A DNA stretch of 64,000 nt from Aliidiomarina iranensis (GCF_003987135.1 NZ_PIPJ01000008.1:53755-117754); one strand, 5' to 3'; shown: positions 17,449 through 27,148, counted from the stretch's first letter. Program-made: numbers and translations. Notes: generated by a model from the letters alone, not told the origin.

Positions 17449-19104
17449 TTAATTGTCACGTAATTCTCTACGCAGAATTTTACCCACGTTAGTTTTCGGT
17501 AGTTCATCGCGGAACTCAACCAACTTCGGTACCTTGTATGCAGTGAGGTTTTCTCGGCAGAAATCGATAAGTTCTTTCTCTGCCAAAGATTGATCTTTCT
17601 TCACAACTACAATTTTCACAACTTCGCCCGATGATTCATGCTCAACACCAACCGCAGCAACTTCAAGCACTTTCGGATGGCTCGCCACAACATCTTCGAT
17701 CTCATTCGGATACACATTGAAGCCAGATACCAAAATCATGTCTTTCTTACGATCAACAATACGGAAGAAGCCATGCTCATCCATCAAGCCCATATCGCCG
17801 GTTGCAAACCAACCATCTTTAATGGCGTTATCAGTATCTTCTTTACGGCCTAGGTAACCCGCCATTACTTGCGGCCCTTTCGCCCAAATTTCACCGGTTT
17901 CGCCTTGCGCCACTTCTTTACCATCTTCATCTACAATTTTTACATCGGTTGAAGGTAATGGAATACCAATACTTCCCGTGTAATGCTCAATATCAAATGG
18001 GTTCGCCGTTACCACTGGCGAACATTCAGTGAGGCCATAGCCTTCAAGCAATGCAGAGCCGGTTACTTTTTCCCAGTTCTCCGCAACCGCACGTTGCACC
18101 GCCATGCCGCCACCTAAAGCGATTTTCAGGTGAGAAAAATCAATGTCTTTAAAGCCTGGTGTGTGTAACAAACCATTAAACAAGGTATTCACACCAGAAA
18201 TCATGGTGAACTTGTGCTTACTCAGCTCTTTCACAAACGCAGGCATATCTCGTGGATTGGTGATCAAAATATTCTTGCCACCAAACTTCAAGAACGCCAG
18301 GCAGTTCGCGGTTAACGCAAAGATGTGATAAAGCGGCAATGCGGTAATCACCACTTCTTTGCCATCACTCAAGCGCGGTAAAATAAAGGCTGAAATTTGA
18401 TCTAAGTTCGCCACCATGTTGCGGTGGGTTAACATGGCGCCTTTAGAAACCCCAGTTGTACCACCGGTGTATTGTAAAAAGGCTAAATCATCACCGGCAA
18501 TTTCCGGCCGGCTATAGGGCTTCTTGCTTCCGGCACTTAAGGCATCGTTAAATTCAATGGTATTGCTCAAGCTATATGCTGGCACCATCTTTTTCACGTA
18601 CTTAACAACAAAGTTCACAATCCAACGCTTCGGTACCGGCAACATATCGCCAATCCCGGTAAGGATCACCTTGTCTAAGTTCACGTCCTTCTCTACTTTT
18701 GCCAAGGTTTCAGCAAAGTTCTTTAAAATGACAATAGCTTTGGTTTTTGAATCAGTAAGCTGATGCTTCAATTCTCGCGCGGTGTAAAGTGGATTCACGT
18801 TCACCACTGTCATCCCGGCACGCAAAATACCGAAAAGCGCCACTGGATACTGCAACACGTTAGGCATCATTACGGCAACTGGGTCACCAGGTTTGAGCCC
18901 TAAGCTTTGCAGATAAGCGGCAAATTGTTGCGTTAAGGTATCAAGTTCACCATAAGTGATTTCGTAGTCCATGTTACTGAACGCCGGTGAATCTTTATAT
19001 TTCTTTACGCTCTCTTCAAAAATATCCACTAAGGATGCGTAATGATCCGGATCGATTTCCGTCGGAACCCCGTTTGGATAGCGTTTTAACCAAATCTTTT
19101 CCAC
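17449..19104 (-). CDS. fadD: Long-chain acyl-CoA synthetase
   Basis: Activates long-chain fatty acids to acyl-CoA at the membrane, the entry step of beta-oxidation; its products are also the FadR ligands. The AMP-binding motif [18 protein letters not shown] and the acyl-CoA synthetase motifs GYGLTECSP and GWFATGD are present, with the catalytic lysine near the end ([10 protein letters not shown]). The length is 551 residues. The start is a GTG (19104) preceded by AGGAG 8 bases away; no ATG fits. A FadR-like operator lies about 55-70 bases upstream. Confidence 0.97.
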   Translation of the reverse strand: MEKIWLKRYPNGVPTEIDPDHYASLVDIFEESVKKYKDSPAFSNMDYEITYGELDTLTQQFAAYLQSLGLKPGDPVAVMMPNVLQYPVALFGILRAGMTVVNVNPLYTARELKHQLTDSKTKAIVILKNFAETLAKVEKDVNLDKVILTGIGDMLPVPKRWIVNFVVKYVKKMVPAYSLSNTIEFNDALSAGSKKPYSRPEIAGDDLAFLQYTGGTTGVSKGAMLTHRNMVANLDQISAFILPRLSDGKEVVITALPLYHIFALTANCLAFLKFGGKNILITNPRDMPAFVKELSKHKFTMISGVNTLFNGLLHTPGFKDIDFSHLKIALGGGMAVQRAVAENWEKVTGSALLEGYGLTECSPVVTANPFDIEHYTGSIGIPLPSTDVKIVDEDGKEVAQGETGEIWAKGPQVMAGYLGRKEDTDNAIKDGWFATGDMGLMDEHGFFRIVDRKKDMILVSGFNVYPNEIEDVVASHPKVLEVAAVGVEHESSGEVVKIVVVKKDQSLAEKELIDFCRENLTAYKVPKLVEFRDELPKTNVGKILRRELRDN

Positions 19105-19156
19105 CGTGAATGCTCCTGCTTAGCTATTATTATTAAATTTAAAAACGCGTAATGTT

Positions 19157-19173
19157 CGCATATCAGACCAGTT
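19157..19173 (-). promoter_or_regulatory. FadR-like operator upstream of fadD
   Basis: Minus strand reads AACTGGTCTGATATGCG. The first eleven bases fit the FadR consensus AACTGGTCNGA, and the second half is weaker. E. coli fadD sites also have GAT in place of GAC. The position 53-69 bases before the GTG start suits a repressor site. Confidence 0.6.
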
Positions 19174-19248
19174 GATCCTAGCGATTATCGCCATTGTTAC
19201 CGCATTTTTAGCATGATTTAATCGGAATTAAACCGATAACACGTGTTT

Positions 19249-20118
19249 TTAAGTTAAATTGTTTATTAATTGCGCTACTTCGCCCGGTTGCTGCATATGC
19301 ACATGATGGCCGCCTTGCAGTGTGTGAACCTGCAACTGTGGAACACAACCTTGCCAAGCCGCTACTGCCTGTACTAATTCCGGTGTTCCCGTATTCCCCA
19401 AAATTAGCTGAACTGGGCACTTAATATGTTTCAACATATCGGTAGCGTGCGTTTCTGTAAAGCGAATTGGTGATGCTAAGCGCACTCTTGGGTCGATTCG
19501 CCAGGTTACACCGCTGCCCTCAGGCTGCAAATTTCGCTCAACAATTAAACGCGCTAAATCTTCGCTTAGTTCACTTTTCTCGGCCCGTAACTTCACCAAG
19601 CGTTCACTATTAGGATAAACCGGCGCGCTTTTTTCCGCCAAGCGTTTTCGCGCCGCTATCGCATTTTGCAAATGAGCTACCACATCGCCCTGGGTGCTGA
19701 TATAGAGCCCAAAGGCTTCAATTAAGGTTAACTTGCTCACGCGCTCAGGGCAAATAGTGGCCACTAATTGAGCAACATAGCCGCCCATACTATGCCCAAC
19801 TAAATGCAAATCATGAATATCTTCTGCTTCAATAAACGCCACCACATCCGCCACATACTCAGTAAAGTAATACCAGCTCCCGCTTGCTCGATGGCCTGAA
19901 TGGCCATGGCCCGGAAAATCCAAAAAGCGGCAGTGGAAATTTTCTAAATGCGGCGCTAATGGCGCAAAGCTCGCGGCGTTATCAAGCCAGCCATGTAAAC
20001 CCAATAACTGCCGAGATGAGGGCGAGGATAATTGCTGGGATGAAGGTGGAAATGAGTGCGGGCCTGTTGATAGGCCCGCAAGTTGGATATGAGAGAGCGG
20101 TTTAGAAAACGGCTTCAT
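19249..20118 (-). CDS. Alpha/beta hydrolase, MenH-like
   Basis: Cytoplasmic alpha/beta hydrolase of unknown substrate. The nucleophile elbow is HLVGHSMGGYVAQLV, the oxyanion region is LLGLHGWLDNAASFAPL, and the catalytic histidine is in GGHHVHMQQP. The N-terminus (residues 15-35) is Ser/Gln/Pro-rich low complexity. The length is 289 residues. It overlaps the slp-like gene by 4 bases (ATGA) and precedes fadD, so it belongs to the yoaA-tsaB-slp-fadD cluster. An esterase/thioesterase role would fit next to fadD, but that is a guess. Confidence 0.85.
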   Translation of the reverse strand: MKPFSKPLSHIQLAGLSTGPHSFPPSSQQLSSPSSRQLLGLHGWLDNAASFAPLAPHLENFHCRFLDFPGHGHSGHRASGSWYYFTEYVADVVAFIEAEDIHDLHLVGHSMGGYVAQLVATICPERVSKLTLIEAFGLYISTQGDVVAHLQNAIAARKRLAEKSAPVYPNSERLVKLRAEKSELSEDLARLIVERNLQPEGSGVTWRIDPRVRLASPIRFTETHATDMLKHIKCPVQLILGNTGTPELVQAVAAWQGCVPQLQVHTLQGGHHVHMQQPGEVAQLINNLT

Positions 20119-20855
20119 TCAATGATCTCTTGTTGTATTCGTTCACGGCTGCGAAATTGCCGCTCTACCCGCTGTGGCCGCTCTTGCACCTGCGGCCGTT
20201 GGCTCGGTGGCCGCTGGCCTTCGCTCTGCACTGGGCTACCGCCGCCTCTAATGTATGGCTGATTTGGGTAATAGAAATACGGATAATAGTGGTATGGGTG
20301 CACACGATATGGGCCCGTACCGTACAAGAAATTGCGATATCGCGGCGAATAAATATCGTAGCGCCAATCATCCATTCGCGGCGCTTCCTCGCGCCATAGC
20401 TCTACGCCACTAGCCTGCACCACTGGGAATTCATAGTTATACTCACCAATCATGCCCGCTTCGGTTTCGGTGTAAGTGCCTAAAACCGTGATCATACGGC
20501 CTTTTGCATACACTTCCGGATCAGCAAAGCCATCGATTTGCACCCGGAAGCGTCCATAGGTTTCATCGTTCGATTGCGGCCGCCCGAAACTGCGGAGCGC
20601 GAACCCCACCACTTCTATTTCTGAGCTATTTTCGCGATTCCGCACTTCAGCAATAATACCGCCCCAGCGCACTTGCTGGCCAGCTGTGGCCTCGGGTGCT
20701 GCCCGAACTTGCTGAAAGCTGGTGAGCTCGCCACCATCTCCTCGCACAGAAGAAGGGATTTGCGATGCACACCCGGTTAATGTGAGCATTAAAATGATGA
20801 CGGATAAACCGAACATTTTCGGCTTTTTCACTTGGCTATACGTGATATTGAACAT
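20115..20855 (-). CDS. Slp-family outer membrane lipoprotein (YeaY-like)
   Basis: Lipoprotein with a type II signal peptide ending in the lipobox LTGC, followed by CASQIPSS. The Slp domain covers roughly residues 40-160 (QQVRWGGIIAEVRN, VLGTYTETEAGMIGEYNYEFPVV). The tail is Tyr/Pro-rich, then Gln/Arg/Pro-rich (PSQRPQVQERPQRVERQ). The frame is open up to 20918, but the ATG at 20855 has GGGGT upstream and gives a normal signal peptide (246 residues). Its position between tsaB and fadD matches yeaY in E. coli. The role of Slp proteins is unclear; they are linked to envelope stress and starvation. Confidence 0.88.
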   Translation of the reverse strand: MFNITYSQVKKPKMFGLSVIILMLTLTGCASQIPSSVRGDGGELTSFQQVRAAPEATAGQQVRWGGIIAEVRNRENSSEIEVVGFALRSFGRPQSNDETYGRFRVQIDGFADPEVYAKGRMITVLGTYTETEAGMIGEYNYEFPVVQASGVELWREEAPRMDDWRYDIYSPRYRNFLYGTGPYRVHPYHYYPYFYYPNQPYIRGGGSPVQSEGQRPPSQRPQVQERPQRVERQFRSRERIQQEIIE

Positions 20856-20890
20856 GGTACTACACCCCACTACGGCTACTTCATAACCTG

Positions 20891-21631
20891 TTAAGAGCGA
20901 CCCGGCAACTTTTGCCACGTTACTTCGTTACGAACATAATGAACATCAAAATCTTCGGCTGCAACCATCTTTCCATTAACTAAACGTTGCATGCCAATAG
21001 GCAACATATCTTCCGCGTGGGGGAACAAAATTTCAGTGCTTTGCAATTCAGCACCGAATTTCTGTTTTAACGCCTCAGCGTAAGTAACAAAGCCCGTGCC
21101 TACCGCAAACCACTTCTGCACCTTGCTCGTATTTGCTGTGCTCCCCTGCACTGAAGATGCCGAGGCTGGAAGTTCAGGCACATGCTCCGGCGCACATACA
21201 ATTTCTTTTCCCTGCATTACCATCAGACCATGCTCAGCAATACAGGTTCCAAAATATACTTCGCCCATGCGCGCATCGATAGCGGCAACCACTGCATTCG
21301 CGCCATGCAAGCGTAAGGCTTGTTGTGCCATAGCTTCTAAACTTGAAACGCCAATTAATGGAATGTTCTGGCTAAAGGCTAAGCCTTGAGCAATGCCGGC
21401 CGCGATACGCACACCGGTAAAACTTCCTGGCCCGCGCCCCACCACAATGGCATCAAGCTCGGCTAAACTAACTTGCGCCTCTGCTAGCACCTCTTGCACA
21501 TATGGCAATAACAAATCTGCATGCTTGCGCGGTGCTTCTTGCCCTCGCGTAATTAACTGTTGCCCATCTGTATACGCAACAGAACAGTATTCGGTTGCAC
21601 TATCGATGGCGAGTAAACGAGAACTTTTCAT
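20891..21631 (-). CDS. tsaB: TsaB, tRNA threonylcarbamoyladenosine biosynthesis protein
   Basis: Non-catalytic ASKHA-fold partner of TsaD in making t6A37 on ANN-decoding tRNAs. Family motifs are LAIDSATEYCSVA at the N-terminus, RKHADLLLP, and VVGRGPGSFTGVRIAAG. The length is 246 residues. An insert with low-complexity sequence (ELPASASSVQGSTANTS) lies near residue 155. The gene overlaps yoaA by 4 bases and is followed by the slp-like lipoprotein, the same order as in E. coli. Confidence 0.96.
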   Translation of the reverse strand: MKSSRLLAIDSATEYCSVAYTDGQQLITRGQEAPRKHADLLLPYVQEVLAEAQVSLAELDAIVVGRGPGSFTGVRIAAGIAQGLAFSQNIPLIGVSSLEAMAQQALRLHGANAVVAAIDARMGEVYFGTCIAEHGLMVMQGKEIVCAPEHVPELPASASSVQGSTANTSKVQKWFAVGTGFVTYAEALKQKFGAELQSTEILFPHAEDMLPIGMQRLVNGKMVAAEDFDVHYVRNEVTWQKLPGRS

Positions 21632-23541
21632 TTTCCTTCCTCTAAAAATTGCAACGTTTTTGCTAACGAACGTGTTCGTGTCATGGCCGGTAGGCTACTT
21701 AAAAATGTGGCGCCGTAACGTTTCGTTACCATACGGTTATCGCAAATAATTAGCACACCGCGATCGGTAACATCACGCACTAATCGGCCTGCGCCCTGCT
21801 TTATGGCGATTACCGCTTGGGGAATCTGAATACTAGCAAAAGGGTCGCCGCCGCGCATGCGGCAATCTTCAACACGCGCCTGCAACAAAGGTTCATCGGG
21901 GGAGGTGAAGGGTAATTTATCAATGATCACACAGGTAAGCGCATCACCCCGCACATCAACCCCTTCCCAAAAAGAGCTGGTTCCCAACAACACACCGTTA
22001 CCGGCGGCGGTAAATGTGCTTAAAAGCTCGCGCTTACTGCTTTGTCCCTGCACCATTAACGGGCGATCTATGGTATCGGTAAGTGCGTGCGCCACTTTTT
22101 GTAGCATCCGGTGGCTGGTGAAAAGTACAAAAGTACCACCCGGATTTACCGCAATCACATCGCGCACAATCGCTATTAACGCATCCGCCATTTGCGGTGC
22201 ATGGGGTTCCGGCAAATAGCGCGGCAAACACAACATAGCCTGTTTAGCAAAATCGAACGGGCTATCTAAAATCAGCGTTTTTGCTTTTTCTAAACCTAAG
22301 CGTTCACTGAAATAAGCAAAGGATCCATCCACCGTAAGCGTAGCTGAAGTGAACACCCAGCGCGCCTCTTGCTCAGCCAGTTGCCGGCCAAATGGCTCGG
22401 CTACCGAAAGCGGCGTGCGATGCACCGTTAAATGGCGCTGGCTGGTTTCATACCAGTAGCTATAACCGGTAACTTGAGTATTAAGGAGTAAATCCCAGCG
22501 TTTACGAATTAAATCTAAGCGTTCAAAACACTGATCTAAATCTTTATCGCGCCCCACCAAGTTTTTGCAAATAGCCAGCGCCCGGCTAATCAGTTCAGCT
22601 AAATGGGTGCTCGCTTTCGCGCGTTCATCTTGATTTAAGGCATCACGCCAATTTCCGCGTTCCGGATCGAGCGGAAAATTCAGCCGTAAATCTCGTGCTG
22701 CCCGCTCAAGTTGATCGGCAATTTGCGAGAGCGATTTCGCATCGCGCACCACGGTTTTATACAAAAATTGTAGATCTTTACATAGATCCACTAAACCGCG
22801 AGTGGATACGGTATCGCTAAAATATTGGCTAGCAATATCCGGTAGTTGATGTGCTTCATCAAATACCACCATATCCGCTGCCGGAATAAGTTCGCCAAAG
22901 CCGGTATCTTTGAGCACAAGATCGGCACAAAATAAATGATGGTTCACCACCACAATATCCGCATCTAGGGCTTCTTTGCGTGCTTTAACTAAGTAGCAAT
23001 CTTCATATTGCGGGCAATCGCGGCCTAAACAATTATCAATAGTGCTGGTTACTCGGGGAATCACCGGAGCATCCTCAGGCAACGAAGCCAACTCGCCCAA
23101 ATCGCCACTTTTCGTGCGATTCGCCCAATCACGCACTTCTTGTAGTTGCGCCAGCACAGTGCTATCGGCATCGGTGGGGTGTTTAATGTTTTGTTCCAAA
23201 CGATTCAAGCAAAGGTAGTTGGAACGGCCCTTTAACAGCGCGGCCACAGCTTGCGGCGCCAGTGCATCGCGCAGTTGCGGCAAATCGCGATGAAATAACT
23301 GCTCTTGTAAGTTGCGCGTGCCCGTAGACAAAATAACCTTGCCACCACGCAACAGCGCCGGAGCCAGATACGCAAAGGTTTTTCCGGTACCGGTTTCCGC
23401 TTCCACCACAAGTTGATCCCCAGCTTTGCTAAGCGATTCAATTGCAGCGGCCATTTTCTGCTGTGCGGGGCGGGGTTGGAAGCCAGGTAGCGATTTACTA
23501 AGCGCGCCACCCGATGTAAAAACTGCGGTTACCTCTGACAT
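21628..23541 (-). CDS. yoaA: YoaA, DinG/XPD-family iron-sulfur DNA helicase
   Basis: ATP-dependent helicase of the XPD/DinG group that works in DNA damage tolerance. Walker A is AETGTGKT (48-55) and Walker B is DEAH (228-231). Four iron-sulfur cysteines are C111, C171, C176 and C182 (NCLGRDCPQYEDCYL). The late helicase motifs include GTSSFWEGVDVRG and IKQGAGRLVRD. The length is 637 residues. GGAAG lies 6-7 bases before the ATG. It heads the minus-strand yoaA-tsaB-slp-hydrolase cluster and is divergent from the histidine kinase gene. Confidence 0.96.
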   Translation of the reverse strand: MSEVTAVFTSGGALSKSLPGFQPRPAQQKMAAAIESLSKAGDQLVVEAETGTGKTFAYLAPALLRGGKVILSTGTRNLQEQLFHRDLPQLRDALAPQAVAALLKGRSNYLCLNRLEQNIKHPTDADSTVLAQLQEVRDWANRTKSGDLGELASLPEDAPVIPRVTSTIDNCLGRDCPQYEDCYLVKARKEALDADIVVVNHHLFCADLVLKDTGFGELIPAADMVVFDEAHQLPDIASQYFSDTVSTRGLVDLCKDLQFLYKTVVRDAKSLSQIADQLERAARDLRLNFPLDPERGNWRDALNQDERAKASTHLAELISRALAICKNLVGRDKDLDQCFERLDLIRKRWDLLLNTQVTGYSYWYETSQRHLTVHRTPLSVAEPFGRQLAEQEARWVFTSATLTVDGSFAYFSERLGLEKAKTLILDSPFDFAKQAMLCLPRYLPEPHAPQMADALIAIVRDVIAVNPGGTFVLFTSHRMLQKVAHALTDTIDRPLMVQGQSSKRELLSTFTAAGNGVLLGTSSFWEGVDVRGDALTCVIIDKLPFTSPDEPLLQARVEDCRMRGGDPFASIQIPQAVIAIKQGAGRLVRDVTDRGVLIICDNRMVTKRYGATFLSSLPAMTRTRSLAKTLQFLEEGK

Positions 23542-23604
23542 CCTTTCTTCCTTTACGTTATGCTTGTAGCATTATTTCATAAGTTGCCTAGGATGCCGAA
23601 TGTT

Positions 23605-25623
23605 ATGATGCGTCGGTTTTTACTGATTCCGGTTTTACTCTTCAATTTAGTTGCAATTAGTGTATTTGCAATTAGTGCGCTCGCCCTCACCTTTTCTGGC
23701 AGCGTTCAAGCACAAGCACGCGCTATCGATGATAGTGTATTAACAGCACCGAATGCCGAAATCACTTCGGCAGAATTACGCGCTGCCTATTTATCGAACG
23801 TACCGCAATATGTGGTGTGGCCAAATGAATCGGTACGCCAGCAGCTCACCATTGGCGTGCTTGGCAACGAAGCCGTATACAACCAATTAATATCCTCGCC
23901 CATTTTACCCGTGCGTGGATTACGAATTGATGTGGAACTCCTTACCCGCCCCAGCATGGCTAGCGATGTCGATATTCTTTATATTGCCCCGGGCGCCTCG
24001 CATCAACTCAATAGTGCCTTCAATGCCACCCGTTCTCGGCCTATTTTAGTGGTTAGTGAGCACTCGCCGGTGCGGGAAGAAATGATGATTAACTTAGTCA
24101 GTGGTGCAGAAAACCGCTTGGCTTTCCAAGTTAATAATGAGCGCATTCAAGATAGCGGCTTGCGCTCCACCTTGGATTTACTCACTCTTCGTGGCAACGA
24201 GCTTGAGCTTGCTGTTTACGCGCGGCGGGCCTACCAACGCCTAGCGGAACTGCAAACTGAATATACCGAATTAGAAGATGCTTTAACCGCCACGCAAGAG
24301 GAAAATAGCCAGCTTCTCAATCGCATTCAAATTCTCGAACAAACCATTCGTGAGCGCGATAATGTGCTCAGAGCCCAGCAAGGCACCTTGGAAGACCGTG
24401 AACAAGTGATGGAATCACAACAATCTGCGTTGCGCGATTTACTCACCGAGCTTGACCAGCAGCGCCAGCAGATTTTATTACGCGAAGAACAGCTGCGGCA
24501 AATTCAGCAAACATTGCGCCAGAGTGAAAGTTTACTTGCGGCGCAACAACAAGAGCTGAATGAAAAAGAAGAACAGTTACGGCAAAAGCAAGTAGATAGT
24601 GATGAACTAGCGGAGCGCATTACCGCAAACCGCAACGTGCTGGCGGTACAACAACAGCAACTGCGGGATCAGCGTAATGCGCTCGATGAGCAAATGGCCT
24701 TGCTCGAATCTCGGGAGCGAACTATCGATCGGCAACGTTTGTATTTATGGGCCATTGGTGCGGCATTCTTAATTGCGCTCATTTTGGCGTTTACTACCGT
24801 TGTTATGTTCCTAAATAAACGGAAAACAGCCGGCAAGCTCATGTTCGCCCTCGATGAGCTGCATGAAGCCCAAGATAAACTGGTTGAATCAGAGAAAATG
24901 GCGGCACTTGGTAATTTAGTTGCCGGTGTTGCGCATGAAGTGAACACCCCACTTGGGGTGGCGATTACGGGAACCAGTATGGTGAACGATCGCATTACTG
25001 TGCTGAAAGAAAATCTTGGCCAAGGCAACCTCACTCGTGAACAACTGAGTAATTTTCTTGAGCGCAGTTCGGAATCATTGAGCCTCACGCAAAAGAACCT
25101 TTCTCGCGTAGGGGCGCTGATTAGCAACTTCAAGCAAATCGCTGTGGATCAAATGGTAGCGGAACAGCGCGAAATCGATTTAGGTGGTTACCTAGAAGAA
25201 GTGATGTCAACGCTTTCCATCGAACTTCGCCGCGCTGGCATTCGCTATGAAATTGATATTCCAAAAGAAATTCGTATGATTACCATTCCAGGGGCCATGG
25301 CGCAAATAATTACCAACTTGGTTACCAATTCAATTCGCCATGCCTTTACGGAGCCCGGAGGAATGCTGCACCTAGAGGCTGAATCTGTTGAGGGGAACCA
25401 AGTGCGTTTGCAGTTCAGTGATAACGGCGCGGGTATGAATAACGCAACGTTAACGCAAGTTTTCGATCCTTTCTTCACAACTAAGCGTAATGAGGGTGGA
25501 ACAGGGTTAGGTATGTCGATTGTATATAACTTAGTGCGGCAGAAGTTACGCGGTGATATCTCAGTTAAGAGTGAACTAGGTAAAGGCACTACGTTTATAT
25601 TGCGGCTACCGAAAAATCTGTAA
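23605..25623 (+). CDS. Membrane histidine kinase with YfiR-like periplasmic sensor
   Basis: A signal peptide or first helix (LLIPVLLFNLVAISVFAIS) is followed by a periplasmic segment resembling the YfiR/HmsC (DUF4154) fold (NVPQYVVWPNESVRQQLTIGV...). A long Glu/Gln-rich coiled coil (about 220-370), a transmembrane helix (LYLWAIGAAFLIALILAFTT) and a kinase core come next. The H-box histidine is H444 (GVAHEVNTPLG); ATPase motifs are NLVTNSIRHAF, DNGAGMN and GGTGLGMSI. The ATG at 23560 is in frame but nearly touches yoaA and lacks a ribosome site; 23605, with AGGA upstream, is preferred but uncertain. No response regulator gene is adjacent. Confidence 0.85.
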   Translation: MMRRFLLIPVLLFNLVAISVFAISALALTFSGSVQAQARAIDDSVLTAPNAEITSAELRAAYLSNVPQYVVWPNESVRQQLTIGVLGNEAVYNQLISSPILPVRGLRIDVELLTRPSMASDVDILYIAPGASHQLNSAFNATRSRPILVVSEHSPVREEMMINLVSGAENRLAFQVNNERIQDSGLRSTLDLLTLRGNELELAVYARRAYQRLAELQTEYTELEDALTATQEENSQLLNRIQILEQTIRERDNVLRAQQGTLEDREQVMESQQSALRDLLTELDQQRQQILLREEQLRQIQQTLRQSESLLAAQQQELNEKEEQLRQKQVDSDELAERITANRNVLAVQQQQLRDQRNALDEQMALLESRERTIDRQRLYLWAIGAAFLIALILAFTTVVMFLNKRKTAGKLMFALDELHEAQDKLVESEKMAALGNLVAGVAHEVNTPLGVAITGTSMVNDRITVLKENLGQGNLTREQLSNFLERSSESLSLTQKNLSRVGALISNFKQIAVDQMVAEQREIDLGGYLEEVMSTLSIELRRAGIRYEIDIPKEIRMITIPGAMAQIITNLVTNSIRHAFTEPGGMLHLEAESVEGNQVRLQFSDNGAGMNNATLTQVFDPFFTTKRNEGGTGLGMSIVYNLVRQKLRGDISVKSELGKGTTFILRLPKNL

Positions 25624-25742
25624 GCAGGTTAGGTTGCATCTATCGATGCATTCTCGGTTACAACAGTAACGAACACGAGCCCTTATTCCTGCGGGTGCAA
25701 ATTTGCCATCGGAATGGCAGCGAAAATAAATTAGAGAAGCTG

Positions 25743-25790
25743 GGTGTAGGTGTAGATGTAGGTGCAGACGTAGATGCAGGTGTAGGTGCA
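25743..25790 (+). repeat. Hexamer tandem repeat upstream of the his leader
   Basis: Eight hexamers of the type GGTGTA/GATGCA run head to tail at 25743-25790. The array sits between the histidine kinase stop (25623) and the his promoter. The rest of 25624-25820 shows no gene. Confidence 0.85.
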
Positions 25791-25823
25791 GTAGCGTGAG
25801 GGTAAAATTTCACCGCTAAGCAC

Positions 25824-25851
25824 TTGCAATTTTCCTTAAGCCAAGTAAAAT
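25824..25851 (+). promoter_or_regulatory. Probable his operon promoter
   Basis: TTGCAA (25824-25829) and TAAAAT (25846-25851) are separated by 16 bases. Transcription from about 25858 would include the leader peptide, the attenuator and then hisG. Confidence 0.55.
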
Positions 25852-25903
25852 TCATACAACTTTACGAACTCAAACAGCTAAATCGCAATTTTTAAGGCTT
25901 GAA

Positions 25904-26017
25904 ATGATGAATTTTGTATACAACTTTACAGACAAGGCAGGCAAAAGCGCGAAAGCACTTTCGCGTGCGCTCGTGTGCAAAATTGCGCGTATGCATCACC
26001 ATCACCATCCTTTGTAA
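25904..26017 (+). CDS. hisL: His operon leader peptide
   Basis: A 37-residue reading frame ends in MHHHHHPL and stop, with five consecutive histidine codons. AAGG lies 6 bases before the ATG. It precedes a GC-rich hairpin with a T run and the hisG gene, the layout of a transcription attenuator in which histidyl-tRNA supply controls ribosome stalling. The E. coli leader peptide has 16 residues and seven histidines, so this one is much longer. An internal ATG directly before the histidines (25991) could give a very short peptide instead, but it has no good ribosome site. No protein function is expected. Confidence 0.85.
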   Translation: MMNFVYNFTDKAGKSAKALSRALVCKIARMHHHHHPL

Positions 26018-26020
26018 CGG

Positions 26021-26115
26021 CCTTCTGCTGTAACGGAAGGTGCGTTTCACTAAACGGTACCTTCCAAGTAAAAAAGCTGCAAGCCCCGGAAGCGTACCTT
26101 ACCGGGGCTTTTTGT
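26021..26115 (+). promoter_or_regulatory. His attenuator: competing hairpins and intrinsic terminator
   Basis: The terminator is AAGCCCCGG (26081-26089) with CCGGGGCTT (26102-26110) and a following T-rich run. Upstream, CCTTC (26021-26025) can pair with GAAGG (26036-26040). GGAAGGT (26035-26041) can instead pair with ACCTTCC (26059-26065). AAGGTGCG (26037-26044) can also pair with CGTACCTT in the terminator loop (26093-26100), allowing one G-U pair. The segments are thus mutually exclusive, as in attenuators; which fold goes with a stalled ribosome needs RNA folding. Confidence 0.75.
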
Positions 26116-26251
26116 TTGTGTTTTTTAGCATGAATGTTTTAGCACAGGCTTTTTAACACGAGAAATGTAGAACGAATTAACACAGAATGTTGCTAGGCTA
26201 GCACAAGCCACAACCACTCAACTTTTTGCAAGAACTGAAAGGATAATGAAT

Positions 26252-27148
26252 ATGAGCAACGAACGCCTAACTATAGCCGTACAAAAATCAGGCCGCTTGA
26301 GCAAAGAATCAATGAAATTACTTGCAGCCTGTGGCGTAAAATTCAATATCCACGAAGCCCGCCTAATGGCGCACAGCACCAGCCATCCGGTAGATTTGCT
26401 GCGCGTGCGCGACGACGACATCCCCGGTTTAGTAATGGATGGTGTAGTAGATCTTGGTTTAATTGGCGAAAACGTGTTGGAAGAAGAGCGTTTAGAACGT
26501 GTGATCAAAAAACAGCCAAGCGGCTTTAACTCATTGCGCCGCCTTGATTTTGGCTTTTGCCGATTGAGCGTAGCGGTGCCAAAAGAAGTGCAATACGATG
26601 GCCTCCCAGCTCTAGCCGGGAAGAAAATCGCCACAACCTATCCGCGTATCTTAGAAAATTACTTAAAGCAACAAGGTATCAACGCGCGTACCGTGATGCT
26701 AACGGGCTCTGTGGAAGTAGCCCCACGCGCAGGCTTAGCCGATGCCATTTGTGATTTGGTATCTACCGGCGCCACCCTAGAAGCCAATGGTTTGGTTGAG
26801 CAAGAGGTTATCTTCCGCTCGCAAGTGCAACTGATTCAGCGTGAAGAAGCGTTAAGCGACGAAAAACAAGCTCTGGTTACTAAGCTACTGGCGCGCTTAG
26901 ACGGTGTGCAGTTAGCCAAAGAAAGCAAATACATTATGCTGCACGCACCAAAAGATAAGTTACAAGAAGTAGAAGCAATATTACCCGGTGCTGAGCGCCC
27001 TACCATACTGCCATTGAGCCACAGCGATAGCCAAGTAGCCGTGCACGTGGTGAGCACCGAAAACCTATTTTGGGAAACTATGGAGCAACTAAAGGCCTTA
27101 GGCTGTAGCTCGATTTTGGTAATGCCAATTGAAAAAATGATGGGATAA
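26252..27148 (+). CDS. hisG: ATP phosphoribosyltransferase (HisG, long form)
   Basis: First and feedback-regulated step of histidine biosynthesis: ATP plus PRPP to phosphoribosyl-ATP. Family motifs are [10 protein letters not shown] at the N-terminus, [17 protein letters not shown], and the PRPP loop [20 protein letters not shown] segment (here [19 protein letters not shown]). The C-terminal regulatory domain ([16 protein letters not shown]) identifies the long form. Two ATGs exist; 26252 has AAGGA 8 bases upstream while 26246 is too close. The length is 298 residues. It follows the attenuator by about 135 bases. Confidence 0.97.
   Translation: MSNERLTIAVQKSGRLSKESMKLLAACGVKFNIHEARLMAHSTSHPVDLLRVRDDDIPGLVMDGVVDLGLIGENVLEEERLERVIKKQPSGFNSLRRLDFGFCRLSVAVPKEVQYDGLPALAGKKIATTYPRILENYLKQQGINARTVMLTGSVEVAPRAGLADAICDLVSTGATLEANGLVEQEVIFRSQVQLIQREEALSDEKQALVTKLLARLDGVQLAKESKYIMLHAPKDKLQEVEAILPGAERPTILPLSHSDSQVAVHVVSTENLFWETMEQLKALGCSSILVMPIEKMMG

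Noticed and set aside
23560..23604. Upstream ATG for the histidine kinase
   Set aside because: It has no ribosome site, leaves only 18 bases to the divergent yoaA start and adds residues before a typical signal peptide. It is not fully excluded.
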